This document shows, piece after piece, positions 6,786-13,596 of a DNA stretch of 36,780 nt. The position numbers were made by a program, and so were the translations under genes. The stretch is from NCBI GenBank assembly GCA_011391695.1, contig JAABQB010000028.1, positions 1-36,780 on the forward strand, given 5' to 3'. The notes under the pieces were generated by a model, which was not told the origin of the DNA, did not search any database, and saw only the letters and a program-made list of their open reading frames with translations. Origin of the DNA: Desulfobacteraceae bacterium (lineage in GTDB: Bacteria; Desulfobacterota; Desulfobacteria; Desulfobacterales; RPRI01). How positions within the stretch are numbered: the first letter of the stretch is position 1; the number at the start of each line of letters is the position of its first letter.

Positions 6786-7919
6786 TCATCCCAGCTTCTC
6801 AAGAAAGTTTTTACACGGTTCGATCATGATCCCGTCACGGAGCAACTTTTCACGTCCGAGATAGAGGAATATTCTTTCCGCTTCCGGATAATCTTCCCCG
6901 AACGCCTTAAGCCCGTTCAAGTCCTTAGGATGTATCGTATCGGTATGCTTCACCTCGATCGCCCGGAATAAATTTTTCCCATAAACGACAAAGTCCACCT
7001 CGCTGCCGGCGCTGGTACGCCAGTAAAACAACCTTGCTCCTGAATGCCGGTAATCGATCCATGCCTTAAGATGCTGAGCAACAAGCCCTTCAAGCGCAGG
7101 CCCGGCCTTTTCTTCCGGCCTGTCAAGTGGTCCTGATGGTCTGAGCGCATTGTAAATCCCGGTATCGAAAAAGTAAAATTTCGAGTGCTGCACAGTTGCG
7201 CGTTTCGCCCGTTTTGTAAATACCGGCAGTCTATCCGCCAGGAGCAAATCTTCAAGAATATTCAGATATCCTTCAACGGTCTTTCTTTCCACGCCGCATT
7301 CCCGCGCAATATTGCTTATGGTCATGACGCAGCCGTGAGAAAAACTCACTGACTCCAGAAAGCGCGCGAAATTTCCGATATTTCTCGTCAGGCCTTCCAT
7401 CTGAACTTCTTCCCTGATATAAAGATCTATGTACGCCTGAAGGGATGCCTGCGGATTATTGCTGTCCAATATAACAGGAATGGTGCCGTACTTTAACGCC
7501 TTTTCCATGACGAACTCGTTTTTGAGTTCGGCGGCAATAAACGGATGCATGCTCTTCATGAGCGCCCTGCCGGCAAGCAGATCGGCGCCTGTTTTTTTCA
7601 ATTTTCTGGCGCTCGAACCGGTAAGAATGAACTGTCTGCCTTTTTTCTCCTCCATAAGGCTGTGCACAACTTCAAGAAGCTGGGGCGCTTTTTGTATCTC
7701 ATCTAAAACGATCACATTTTTGTCTTTTTCGGCAAGAACCGTTTCACGAAGCCTTTCAGGACGCGCAAGATAAAACCGGTGGACGTCGGGAAGGAGCAGA
7801 TCAATATACAACGCATCAGGATAAAGGTCTTTTATCGTTGTTGATTTCCCGGTGCCTCGCGGACCGAGGAGAAAAAAGCTTTGCTTTGCGGATTCGAAAA
7901 ATCTACTTACTTTTTCCAT
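6786..7919 (-). CDS. AAA ATPase with DUF4143 (intact)
   Basis: A 377-residue protein with the two-part layout of the ATPase/DUF4143 family. Seen: Walker A LLGPRGTGKSTT (about 17-28), Walker B NVIVLDEIQKAPQLLEVVHS (about 68-87), the sensor-like FILTGSSARKLKK, a winged-helix-like middle (ISNIARECGVERKTVEGYLN), and a C-terminal nuclease-like part with ARLFYWRTSAGSEVDFVV and RAIEVKHTD, which carries the E-x-D and E-x-K residues of a PD-(D/E)xK fold. These proteins are common and variably distributed in bacteria and archaea; their role is not established. A second, broken member lies at 3795-4130. Its codon use looks slightly richer in G+C than its neighbours, compatible with transfer. Confidence 0.88.
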   Translation of the reverse strand: MEKVSRFFESAKQSFFLLGPRGTGKSTTIKDLYPDALYIDLLLPDVHRFYLARPERLRETVLAEKDKNVIVLDEIQKAPQLLEVVHSLMEEKKGRQFILTGSSARKLKKTGADLLAGRALMKSMHPFIAAELKNEFVMEKALKYGTIPVILDSNNPQASLQAYIDLYIREEVQMEGLTRNIGNFARFLESVSFSHGCVMTISNIARECGVERKTVEGYLNILEDLLLADRLPVFTKRAKRATVQHSKFYFFDTGIYNALRPSGPLDRPEEKAGPALEGLVAQHLKAWIDYRHSGARLFYWRTSAGSEVDFVVYGKNLFRAIEVKHTDTIHPKDLNGLKAFGEDYPEAERIFLYLGREKLLRDGIMIEPCKNFLEKLG

Positions 7920-8138
7920 TTTAAGTCCATTTTTGGAATTATTGATTCCATAATTTATACGCCGACATGAAAAATGTCAAGAACCCAATTGAAGCGATTT
8001 TTTTTAGAACAGGATGGGCAGGATTTTCAGAAAAGCATCAAATCAGAAAGAGCCTGCAGAGAGTTACACACAGGATAACGGCCCCGATTACAAGAGAGAG
8101 TATAATCTGGTCAGTGCTGAATTTCAAAATAAAAACTT

Positions 8139-8312
8139 TGGTTTCTGGTTTGTAGTTTCTGGTTTCTGGTTTAATAGGCTGAAGGTGTTTAGACTGAAGC
8201 CTGTTAGCTAATCCGCCAAACAGTATGGCGGACAGCCTACAGTCTTCAATCTCCTGCTTTTCCACTCGGACCCTCGAACCCTTCTATTCACTATTCACCA
8301 TTCACTATTCAC
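8139..8312. repeat. Composite repeat: GGTTTCTGG array + GGCTGAAG palindrome (copy B) + TATTCAC array
   Basis: The gap 7920-8317 has no confident gene. From 8139 it holds GGTTTCTGGTTT words, then the GGCTGAAGGTGTTTAGACTG palindrome (8178-8250) split by a small hairpin TCCGCCA-7 nt-TGGCGGA (8212-8232), then CCCTCGAACCC and four TATTCAC-type units (8285-8312). The array ends 5 bp from the lysC stop codon. Confidence 0.75.
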
Positions 8313-8317
8313 TCTAT

Positions 8318-9535
8318 TTATTCTTTATCCAAACCGAATTCGGCATGGAGCACCCTGACCGCAAGCTCGGCGTATTTTTCCTCGACTACGCAGGATATTC
8401 TTATTTCAGATGTGGTTATCAGCATTATGTTGATATTTTCCTTTGCAAGAGCCGAAAACATTCTTGCTGCAACTCCGGTATGATTCTTCATTCCAACGCC
8501 CGTAACGGAAACCTTTGCCACGTTTTCATCTCCGAAAACGGCCTCGGCTCCAATCGCCCCCGCAACTTTATTTTCAATTTCAAGAGCTTTTTTATAATCA
8601 GATTTTGGAACTGTAAAGGTAAGATCGGTCATTCCTTCAGCCCGGGTGTTTTGAATAATCATGTCAACCAGTATTCCCGCATCGGCAACCGGGGTAAATA
8701 TCTTTGCGGCTATCCCGGGCTGGTCAGGGACTTTTTTCAATGTTATGCGGGCTTCATTTTTGCTGTGGGTCACACCGGAAACAACAAGTCGTTCCATGCC
8801 GGAATCTTCATTTACTACCATGGTTCCCTCCTCCATTGAAAATGATGATCTCAGATGCACAGGAACATCATATTTTTTTGCAAATTCAACTGATCTTATC
8901 TGAAGAACCTTAGCGCCGAGGCTCGACATTTCAAGCATCTCGTCATAGGATATTTTATCAAGTTTTCTGGCCTTTTTGCATATATTGGGATCAGCCGTGT
9001 ATATCCCGTCCACGTCGGTGTAAATTTCGCACATATCAGCTTTGATCGCCGCGGCTATTGCAACCGCAGAAGTATCCGATCCTCCGCGCCCGAGAGTTGT
9101 GAGATTTCCATTCTGATCACTCCCCTGAAAACCCGGAATGACAACTATCATTCGCTCATCAAGAAGGTCCATTATTCGTCTGGCCCCGATTCCTGCAATC
9201 CTTGCATTTCCAAAGTCACTGTCCGTCAATATCTCGGCCTGGTGTCCGAGAATGGATATGGCAGGGTAGTTCATGCCTTTCAACATCATTGCAAGTAGAG
9301 CGACCGTTGTCTGTTCTCCGGTAGTAAGCAGAACGTCGAGCTCTCGCTTGTCGGGAGCGTATGCAACCTGGTTTGCCATTTTAATAAGACCGTCTGTAAC
9401 ACCCGACATGGCCGAAAGAACCACAACCACTTTATTTCCTTCATCGAATGTTTTTGAAACACGCCTTGCAACATTTCTGATCCGGTCAATATCGGCAACC
9501 GATGTTCCGCCATATTTCTGAACAATTACGCTCAT
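8318..9535 (-). CDS. lysC: Aspartate kinase
   Basis: A 405-residue monofunctional aspartokinase. It phosphorylates aspartate as the first committed step to lysine, threonine, methionine and diaminopimelate. Seen: VQKYGGTSVAD at the N-terminus, the catalytic-domain blocks TTGEQTTVALLAM, LGRGGSDTSAVAIAAAI, YTDVDGIYTADPNI and YDEMLEMSSLGAKVLQIRSV, then two ACT domains (about 265-400; VPDQPGIAAKIF and GVGMKNHTGVAARMFSAL), which are the usual feedback sites. RBS AGGA is 7 nt from the ATG. It is the last gene of the minus-strand run, separated from tsaE by the repeat-flanked S23-type gene. Confidence 0.97.
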   Translation of the reverse strand: MSVIVQKYGGTSVADIDRIRNVARRVSKTFDEGNKVVVVLSAMSGVTDGLIKMANQVAYAPDKRELDVLLTTGEQTTVALLAMMLKGMNYPAISILGHQAEILTDSDFGNARIAGIGARRIMDLLDERMIVVIPGFQGSDQNGNLTTLGRGGSDTSAVAIAAAIKADMCEIYTDVDGIYTADPNICKKARKLDKISYDEMLEMSSLGAKVLQIRSVEFAKKYDVPVHLRSSFSMEEGTMVVNEDSGMERLVVSGVTHSKNEARITLKKVPDQPGIAAKIFTPVADAGILVDMIIQNTRAEGMTDLTFTVPKSDYKKALEIENKVAGAIGAEAVFGDENVAKVSVTGVGMKNHTGVAARMFSALAKENINIMLITTSEIRISCVVEEKYAELAVRVLHAEFGLDKE

Positions 9536-9553
9536 CTCTTTTTCCTATGCGCT

Positions 9554-9592
9554 AACAGTGAATAGTGAACAGTGAATGGTGAATAGTTATAG
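9554..9592. repeat. GTGAATA array, left member of an inverted pair
   Basis: Positions 9557-9592 match the reverse complement of 9943-9978 at 30 of 36 bases. The TAA stop codon of the S23-type gene (9587-9589) lies inside it. Confidence 0.75.
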
Positions 9593-9946
9593 GCATTTTA
9601 TTAATCCAGTAATCATTTTATTGAGTTCGTTAATGTTGGCATTGATATCCATTACTTCAATTTTCTTCATAAAACCCAATTCCTTTGAAAGCAGAAGCTG
9701 AGTCTCCAGTTCTGCTAACGACCCAAGCGCTATATACAAAAACTGTTTATATTCCTTATTGTGCCTTCTCATGAAACCTTCAGCTATGTTGGAAGGTATT
9801 GACACAGCAGATCTTCGCATCTGACTGATTATTCCGTATGTCTCTCTTTCAGGGAATGAATCAGTTTCCTGATAAATAACCTTTGCTAATTCCATACTCT
9901 TTTGCCATATTTTCAAGTCCTTGAAGTTTCTAATCTTATCTTCCAT
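9587..9946 (-). CDS. Four-helix-bundle protein (S23 / 23S rRNA intervening-sequence family)
   Basis: A 119-residue protein of the four-helix-bundle (S23-type) family, originally found in 23S rRNA intervening sequences and now known at many loci; its cellular role is not settled. Seen: FKDLKIWQKSMELAKVIYQ near the N-terminus, FPERETYGIISQMRRSAVSI, then PSNIAEGFMRR and YKQFLYIALGSLAELETQL, which are the family hallmarks. I chose the ATG at 9946 (MEDKIRNF); a TTG three codons upstream is also open. No Shine-Dalgarno is visible. Both the start and the stop codon lie within the two members of an inverted repeat, and the gene interrupts the tsaE-lysC order, so it looks like an inserted cassette. 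Confidence 0.85.
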   Translation of the reverse strand: MEDKIRNFKDLKIWQKSMELAKVIYQETDSFPERETYGIISQMRRSAVSIPSNIAEGFMRRHNKEYKQFLYIALGSLAELETQLLLSKELGFMKKIEVMDINANINELNKMITGLIKCL

Positions 9947-9981
9947 AACTATCAACTATTTACTGATCACTATTCACTTTT
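9943..9981. repeat. TATTCAC array, right member of an inverted pair
   Basis: Reverse complement of 9557-9592 at 30 of 36 positions. It contains the ATG of the S23-type gene (9944-9946) and the TGA stop of tsaE (9974-9976). Confidence 0.75.
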
Positions 9982-10444
9982 TAAGCTCACTCATCAGTTC
10001 TGCTGATTTTTCTCCATGCGCCGTAATGCTTATTTTTCGTGTATCATCATCTACTATTTCAAAGTGAATCAACATAAAATCAGTACCAAGATCATTTATT
10101 ACAAAGTCCGGCCATTCAATAGCAAAGATTCCGAATCTGTCAAGTATTTCGTAAAGGCCGGTTTCATGAATTTCGTCTCTTTCTCTTATACGGTAAAGGT
10201 CGATGTGAAACAACGGAATGTGTCCGGGATATTCATGGATAATAGAATATGTCGGGCTTGTAATATAATAATTTTCCGGAACATCAAGTCCTCTTGCAAG
10301 CCCCTGGACAAATGATGTCTTTCCGCTTCCAAGCTCTCCGCACAGACCTATAATATATTTAGAGTCAAGCTTCCTGCCGATTTTTTCACCAAGAGACTGT
10401 GTCTCGGTAAAGGAGCCGGATATTATATATAATGATGGTTTCAT
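9974..10444 (-). CDS. tsaE: tRNA threonylcarbamoyladenosine biosynthesis ATPase TsaE
   Basis: A 156-residue P-loop protein. TsaE works with TsaB and TsaD to form t6A37 in ANN-decoding tRNAs. Seen: SFTETQSLGEKIGRKL, the Walker A LCGELGSGKTSFVQGLARGL (about 34-53), ITSPTYSIIHEY and the family-typical FHIDLYRI followed by FAIEWPD. Length is normal. The TGA stop belongs to the first unit of the flanking GTGAATA repeat, so the C-terminus after the last Lys-Lys was set by that repeat. The gene follows nnr in the conserved pdxJ-nnr-tsaE-lysC order. Confidence 0.95.
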   Translation of the reverse strand: MKPSLYIISGSFTETQSLGEKIGRKLDSKYIIGLCGELGSGKTSFVQGLARGLDVPENYYITSPTYSIIHEYPGHIPLFHIDLYRIRERDEIHETGLYEILDRFGIFAIEWPDFVINDLGTDFMLIHFEIVDDDTRKISITAHGEKSAELMSELKK

Positions 10445-10454
10445 ACAAAGGAAC

Positions 10455-10542
10455 TCTCACACAAAGGCACTAAGAACACAAAGAAAAAACCAGGTATTTT
10501 CAAATTGTCTTCTCTGTGTCTTTGTGTCTTCGTGTGAAAAAA
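10455..10542. repeat. CACAAAG-type imperfect inverted repeat, copy 2
   Basis: Left arm CTCACACAAAGGCACTAAG, right arm CTTTGTGTCTTCGTGTGA, with a 40-nt A/T-rich centre. It has the same design as copy 1 at 127-216. It fills most of the gap between nnr and tsaE. Confidence 0.75.
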
Positions 10543-10559
10543 TTTAAAAAAAGTGATTT

Positions 10560-12110
10560 TTACAAGTTCAATAAGATTCCGATCTGGGCTGGGATTGATT
10601 TCAGAAGATCGGATGCGAGAAAACCGAAAGGCCCCATGTTTTGCGCAAGATCATCTCCTGCAGCTCCGTGAATGTAAACCCCGATTTGGGCAGCCTCCTC
10701 CGCCGGATATCCCTGGGCGATAAAACCGGCAATAATGCCCGTGAGAATGTCCCCCATGCCTCCTGACGCCATTCCAGAATTTCCGGTAGAATTAATAAAG
10801 ACTCTCCCGTCCGGATGCGCAATAACGGTCCCTGCGCCCTTGAGTACAAGATAAACATTAAATTCCCGGGCAAAATTCCGGGCACAGGCAACCCTGTTTT
10901 GCTGAACTTCTGCAATTTCAATTCCTGCAAGCCTGGACATTTCACCGGGATGCGGAGTCAAAACAGCCGGAATTTTAAGCTTTTTAAGCAAACGGGTTTC
11001 TCCTGCCAGCAGGTTTAAACCGTCCGCGTCAAGAACAACAGGGATTTTCAAACCACGAAGAATTTTCAGAACAAGCTCTTTTGTCGAAGGGTCAGTTCCA
11101 AGACCCGGACCCATGGCAAGACACTTCTTTCCGGCAAGATTATGCATTATGGCGTCAAATGACGATTCGGAAAGAAATCCCTCGCTGTTTTCAGGCAGAG
11201 GACATGTCATCGCTTCAAGAACCATCGATTCGATTACAGGGTTCAGGCTTTTTGGAACTCCGATAGTCACAAGGCCGGCCCCTGCCCTCATGGCCGCCGT
11301 TGCAGTCATTACAGCAGCACCGGTTTTTCCGGGCGAACCGGAAACTATAAAAAGATGGCCGGCGCTCCCCTTGTGTGCATCTTTGTCTCTCGGTTTAAGA
11401 TAAGAGCTTATTTTATCATTCGAAAAAAGATGCTGTTTAGGTGAAATTCTGTCGGCAATTAACGCCGGTATGCCTATATCGATGATTTCAATTTCACCCG
11501 AATAATCGGCGCCCGGATAAAGATAATGACCTGCCTTGGCATATCCAAAGGTTGCGGTTGCACGGGCACGGATGCACTCCCCTCGAACCTGGCCTGTATC
11601 CGAATCAATCCCGGAAGGAATGTCAACCGCCAGAACATGTTTTTTCAGGCCGTTAACAAAAATCATTATATCCTTAATATGCCCTCTGACATCTGATTTC
11701 AGACCAGTTCCGAATATTGCATCCACCCATATATCTCTGTGACGCATCGAAACCCGGTTGGAATTAAAGGTTTTACTGTCCGGTATTTCAATAACCGGAA
11801 TCCCAAGCGGATAAAGCATCTCAAGATTTGCCAAAGCATCACCCCTGACAAGTGAAGCCTTTGAAAGCAGATACACAATTACGTCAAACCCTTTCTGGAC
11901 AAGGCATCGCGCAATCACAAATCCATCGCCGCCATTATTCCCGCGGCCCGCTAAAATTCCGACCTTTTTCCCGGCAATGCCTGCAAATCTCCTGATTAAT
12001 GTTTGCGCAGCCCCCCTCCCAGCATTCTCCATGAGCATCCTTCCGGGAAGGCCAAGCTCGATGGTCGCCTTATCCATCACCCTCATCTCATCCGCTGTTA
12101 CGATGTACAT
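10560..12110 (-). CDS. nnr: Bifunctional NAD(P)H-hydrate epimerase / ADP-dependent dehydratase
   Basis: A 516-residue fusion that repairs damaged NAD(P)HX. The N-terminal NnrE half (about 1-215) epimerises the R form; seen are TADEMRVMDKATIE, AGRGNNGGDGFVIARCL and VDAIFGTGLKSDVRG followed by VDIPSGIDSDTGQ. The C-terminal NnrD half (about 225-516) is the ribokinase-like dehydratase, with AHKGSAGHLFIVSGSPGKTG, MGPGLGT, VLTPHPGEMSRL, LVLKGAGTVIA and the catalytic-loop NSGMASGGMGDILTGIIAG. The start is preceded by AGGAA 7 nt upstream, which lies in the GGTTTCTGG/CCAGGAACC repeat array. In relatives an acpS gene often sits between pdxJ and nnr; here only repeats are found there. Confidence 0.96.
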   Translation of the reverse strand: MYIVTADEMRVMDKATIELGLPGRMLMENAGRGAAQTLIRRFAGIAGKKVGILAGRGNNGGDGFVIARCLVQKGFDVIVYLLSKASLVRGDALANLEMLYPLGIPVIEIPDSKTFNSNRVSMRHRDIWVDAIFGTGLKSDVRGHIKDIMIFVNGLKKHVLAVDIPSGIDSDTGQVRGECIRARATATFGYAKAGHYLYPGADYSGEIEIIDIGIPALIADRISPKQHLFSNDKISSYLKPRDKDAHKGSAGHLFIVSGSPGKTGAAVMTATAAMRAGAGLVTIGVPKSLNPVIESMVLEAMTCPLPENSEGFLSESSFDAIMHNLAGKKCLAMGPGLGTDPSTKELVLKILRGLKIPVVLDADGLNLLAGETRLLKKLKIPAVLTPHPGEMSRLAGIEIAEVQQNRVACARNFAREFNVYLVLKGAGTVIAHPDGRVFINSTGNSGMASGGMGDILTGIIAGFIAQGYPAEEAAQIGVYIHGAAGDDLAQNMGPFGFLASDLLKSIPAQIGILLNL

Positions 12111-12114
12111 TTTT

Positions 12115-12238
12115 TGGTTCCTGGTTTCTGGTTTAATAGGCTGAAGGTGTTTAGGCTGAAGACTATTAGTAACTTCAGCCTTCAGCCTATTTACCTAAAG
12201 CCTTATTTTTTTCACTATTCACCATTCACTATTCACTC
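12115..12238. repeat. Composite repeat: GGTTTCTGG words + GGCTGAAG palindrome (copy C) + TATTCAC array
   Basis: Order and orientation match the composite at 8139-8312: GGTTCCTGGTTTCTGGTTT, then AATAGGCTGAAGG, then a palindrome (12139-12188) ending CTTCAGCCTTCAGCC, then TATTCAC units (12211-12238). The last unit touches the pdxJ stop codon. Confidence 0.8.
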
Positions 12239-12239
12239 T

Positions 12240-12962
12240 TCACAGCTCTTTTATCAAAGCTATCATCTCCCTTACAGCCCTTTCCATACCGACTAAAACA
12301 GCTCTTGATACTATGCTGTGGCCAATGCTGAATTCACTTATCTCGTCAAGTCCCCTAAAATATGTTATTGTCTGGTAGCACAATCCATGACCGGCATTGA
12401 CTCCCATCTTAAGCCTGTAAGCCAGCTTTGCAGCATCCTCTATTTTAGAAAATGCCTTTTCTCTTTTTTTACCCGTTTTCGCATCGCAGAATTCCCCCGT
12501 ATGGATTTCAACCATCGAAGCGTGGATCTTATGGGCAAGCTTTATCTGCTCCGGATCAGGATCTATGAAAATACTCACAGGAATATCGGCATCCTGAAGT
12601 TTAGCCACTGTTTCAGCAATGGAACTGCCGTGAATCATCAGATTCAGCCCTCCTTCAGTCGTTAACTCGCTCCGTTTTTCCGGAACAAGGGTCACGGCGT
12701 CGGGTTTTATGCTGAGGGCCATTCTGGTCATCTCAGAAGTTGAAGCCATCTCCAGTATAAGTTTTGTCTGAACAGTGCTTCTTAATATTTTAAGATCCCG
12801 GTCCTGTATGTGGCGCCTGTCCTCCCTGAGATGAATCACTATTCCGTCGGCACCGGCGAGTTCGGCAAGAACTGCTGCAGCAACCGGATCCGGGTAACTG
12901 ACATTTCCCCTTGCCTGCCTCAAAGTGGCAACATGATCGACATTAACTGCAAGCCCGGCCAT
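12240..12962 (-). CDS. pdxJ: Pyridoxine 5'-phosphate synthase
   Basis: A 240-residue TIM-barrel enzyme that condenses 1-deoxyxylulose 5-phosphate with 3-amino-2-oxopropyl phosphate to make pyridoxine 5'-phosphate. Seen: the N-terminal LAVNVDHVATLRQARG, PDPVAAAVLAELAGADGIVI, HLREDRRHIQDRD, and C-terminal GLCYQTITYF and FSIGHSIVSRAVLVG, which are diagnostic for PdxJ. RBS GGAGG is present 8 nt before the ATG. It lies between ybeY and nnr. PLP made here would serve SelA among others, though that is not a specific link. Confidence 0.97.
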   Translation of the reverse strand: MAGLAVNVDHVATLRQARGNVSYPDPVAAAVLAELAGADGIVIHLREDRRHIQDRDLKILRSTVQTKLILEMASTSEMTRMALSIKPDAVTLVPEKRSELTTEGGLNLMIHGSSIAETVAKLQDADIPVSIFIDPDPEQIKLAHKIHASMVEIHTGEFCDAKTGKKREKAFSKIEDAAKLAYRLKMGVNAGHGLCYQTITYFRGLDEISEFSIGHSIVSRAVLVGMERAVREMIALIKEL

Positions 12963-13000
12963 ATAAAAACCTCCGATAAATTTCTGGTTTATTGTTGTAG

Positions 13001-13171
13001 AACAGTGAATAGTAGATAGTATATAGTGAATAGTGAATAGTGAATAGTAAAAACGTTAAAAGCACGAAGTTCGTACATCGTGGTTCGTTGATCGTCGTTC
13101 GTTGATTGTCGTTCGCAACTCGTTGTTCGATCAACAACTCACGATCCACTATTCACCATTCACCATTCACT
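13001..13171. repeat. Inverted GTGAATA / TATTCAC arrays around a TTCGTTGATCG-word core
   Basis: The left array (13001-13049) has GTGAATAGTGAATAGTGAA-type units. The right array (13148-13171) has the complementary CTATTCACCATTCACCATTC units. Between them lie words such as TTCGTTGATCGTCGTTCGTT. The 190-bp gap has no gene. The right array is also coding: it supplies the end of ybeY. Confidence 0.75.
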
Positions 13172-13596
13172 TTCTTCATCAGTTCCACGGCTTTTTTTTC
13201 CATTTTATTTGCCTGATAACGGTTTTTCTCATGATCGTAGCCGAAAAGATGAAGAATGCCATGAATAAGAAGCTCGATAATCCGCTTCCTCATACCGACA
13301 CCGGAGTTTGTTCCTTCCCTTTCGGCGGTTTCAACCGATATCACCACATCTCCGAGAATATCTTGGCTTGAGCCTGGAAAATTTCCGTCACGCATGGGAA
13401 AGGCAATTACATTTGTAGGTCCTTCCCTTTGAAGGTATTGTTTGTTCAGCTTCGCAATCTCATTATCATCGACAATCAGGATGGATAATTCGCCGTCAGG
13501 ACAATCCAAGGCGTTTAAGATGGCCTGAGCCGTTTTTCGTATGTCTGCCTGACTGATCCTGCGCCTGTTTTGGCTGTTGTTTATCAGGACTCCCAT
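13153..13596 (-). CDS. ybeY: Endoribonuclease YbeY (16S rRNA maturation)
   Basis: A 147-residue metal-dependent RNase acting in 16S rRNA 3' maturation and ribosome quality control. Seen: the zinc motif HGILHLFGYDH (about 112-122), NVIAFPMRDG and LGDVVIS. I chose the ATG at 13596 (MGVLINNSQN), which has AAAAGGA about 6 nt upstream; an ATG at 13611 is also possible. The gene overlaps the 3' end of the upstream HD phosphodiesterase gene by about 100 bp in another frame. The final codons for VNGEW and the TGA stop are made from the GTGAATGGTGAATGG repeat, so the natural C-terminus has been replaced or extended by the repeat. The catalytic region is intact. Confidence 0.94.
   Translation of the reverse strand: MGVLINNSQNRRRISQADIRKTAQAILNALDCPDGELSILIVDDNEIAKLNKQYLQREGPTNVIAFPMRDGNFPGSSQDILGDVVISVETAEREGTNSGVGMRKRIIELLIHGILHLFGYDHEKNRYQANKMEKKAVELMKKVNGEW

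Noticed and set aside
8038-8265. Minus-strand frame of 75 codons ending in a hydrophobic stretch (DQIILSLVIGAVILCVTLC).
   Set aside because: The upstream half is translated repeat sequence and no start with a ribosome-binding site precedes the hydrophobic part. A roughly 30-residue membrane peptide starting at TTG is possible but not supportable.
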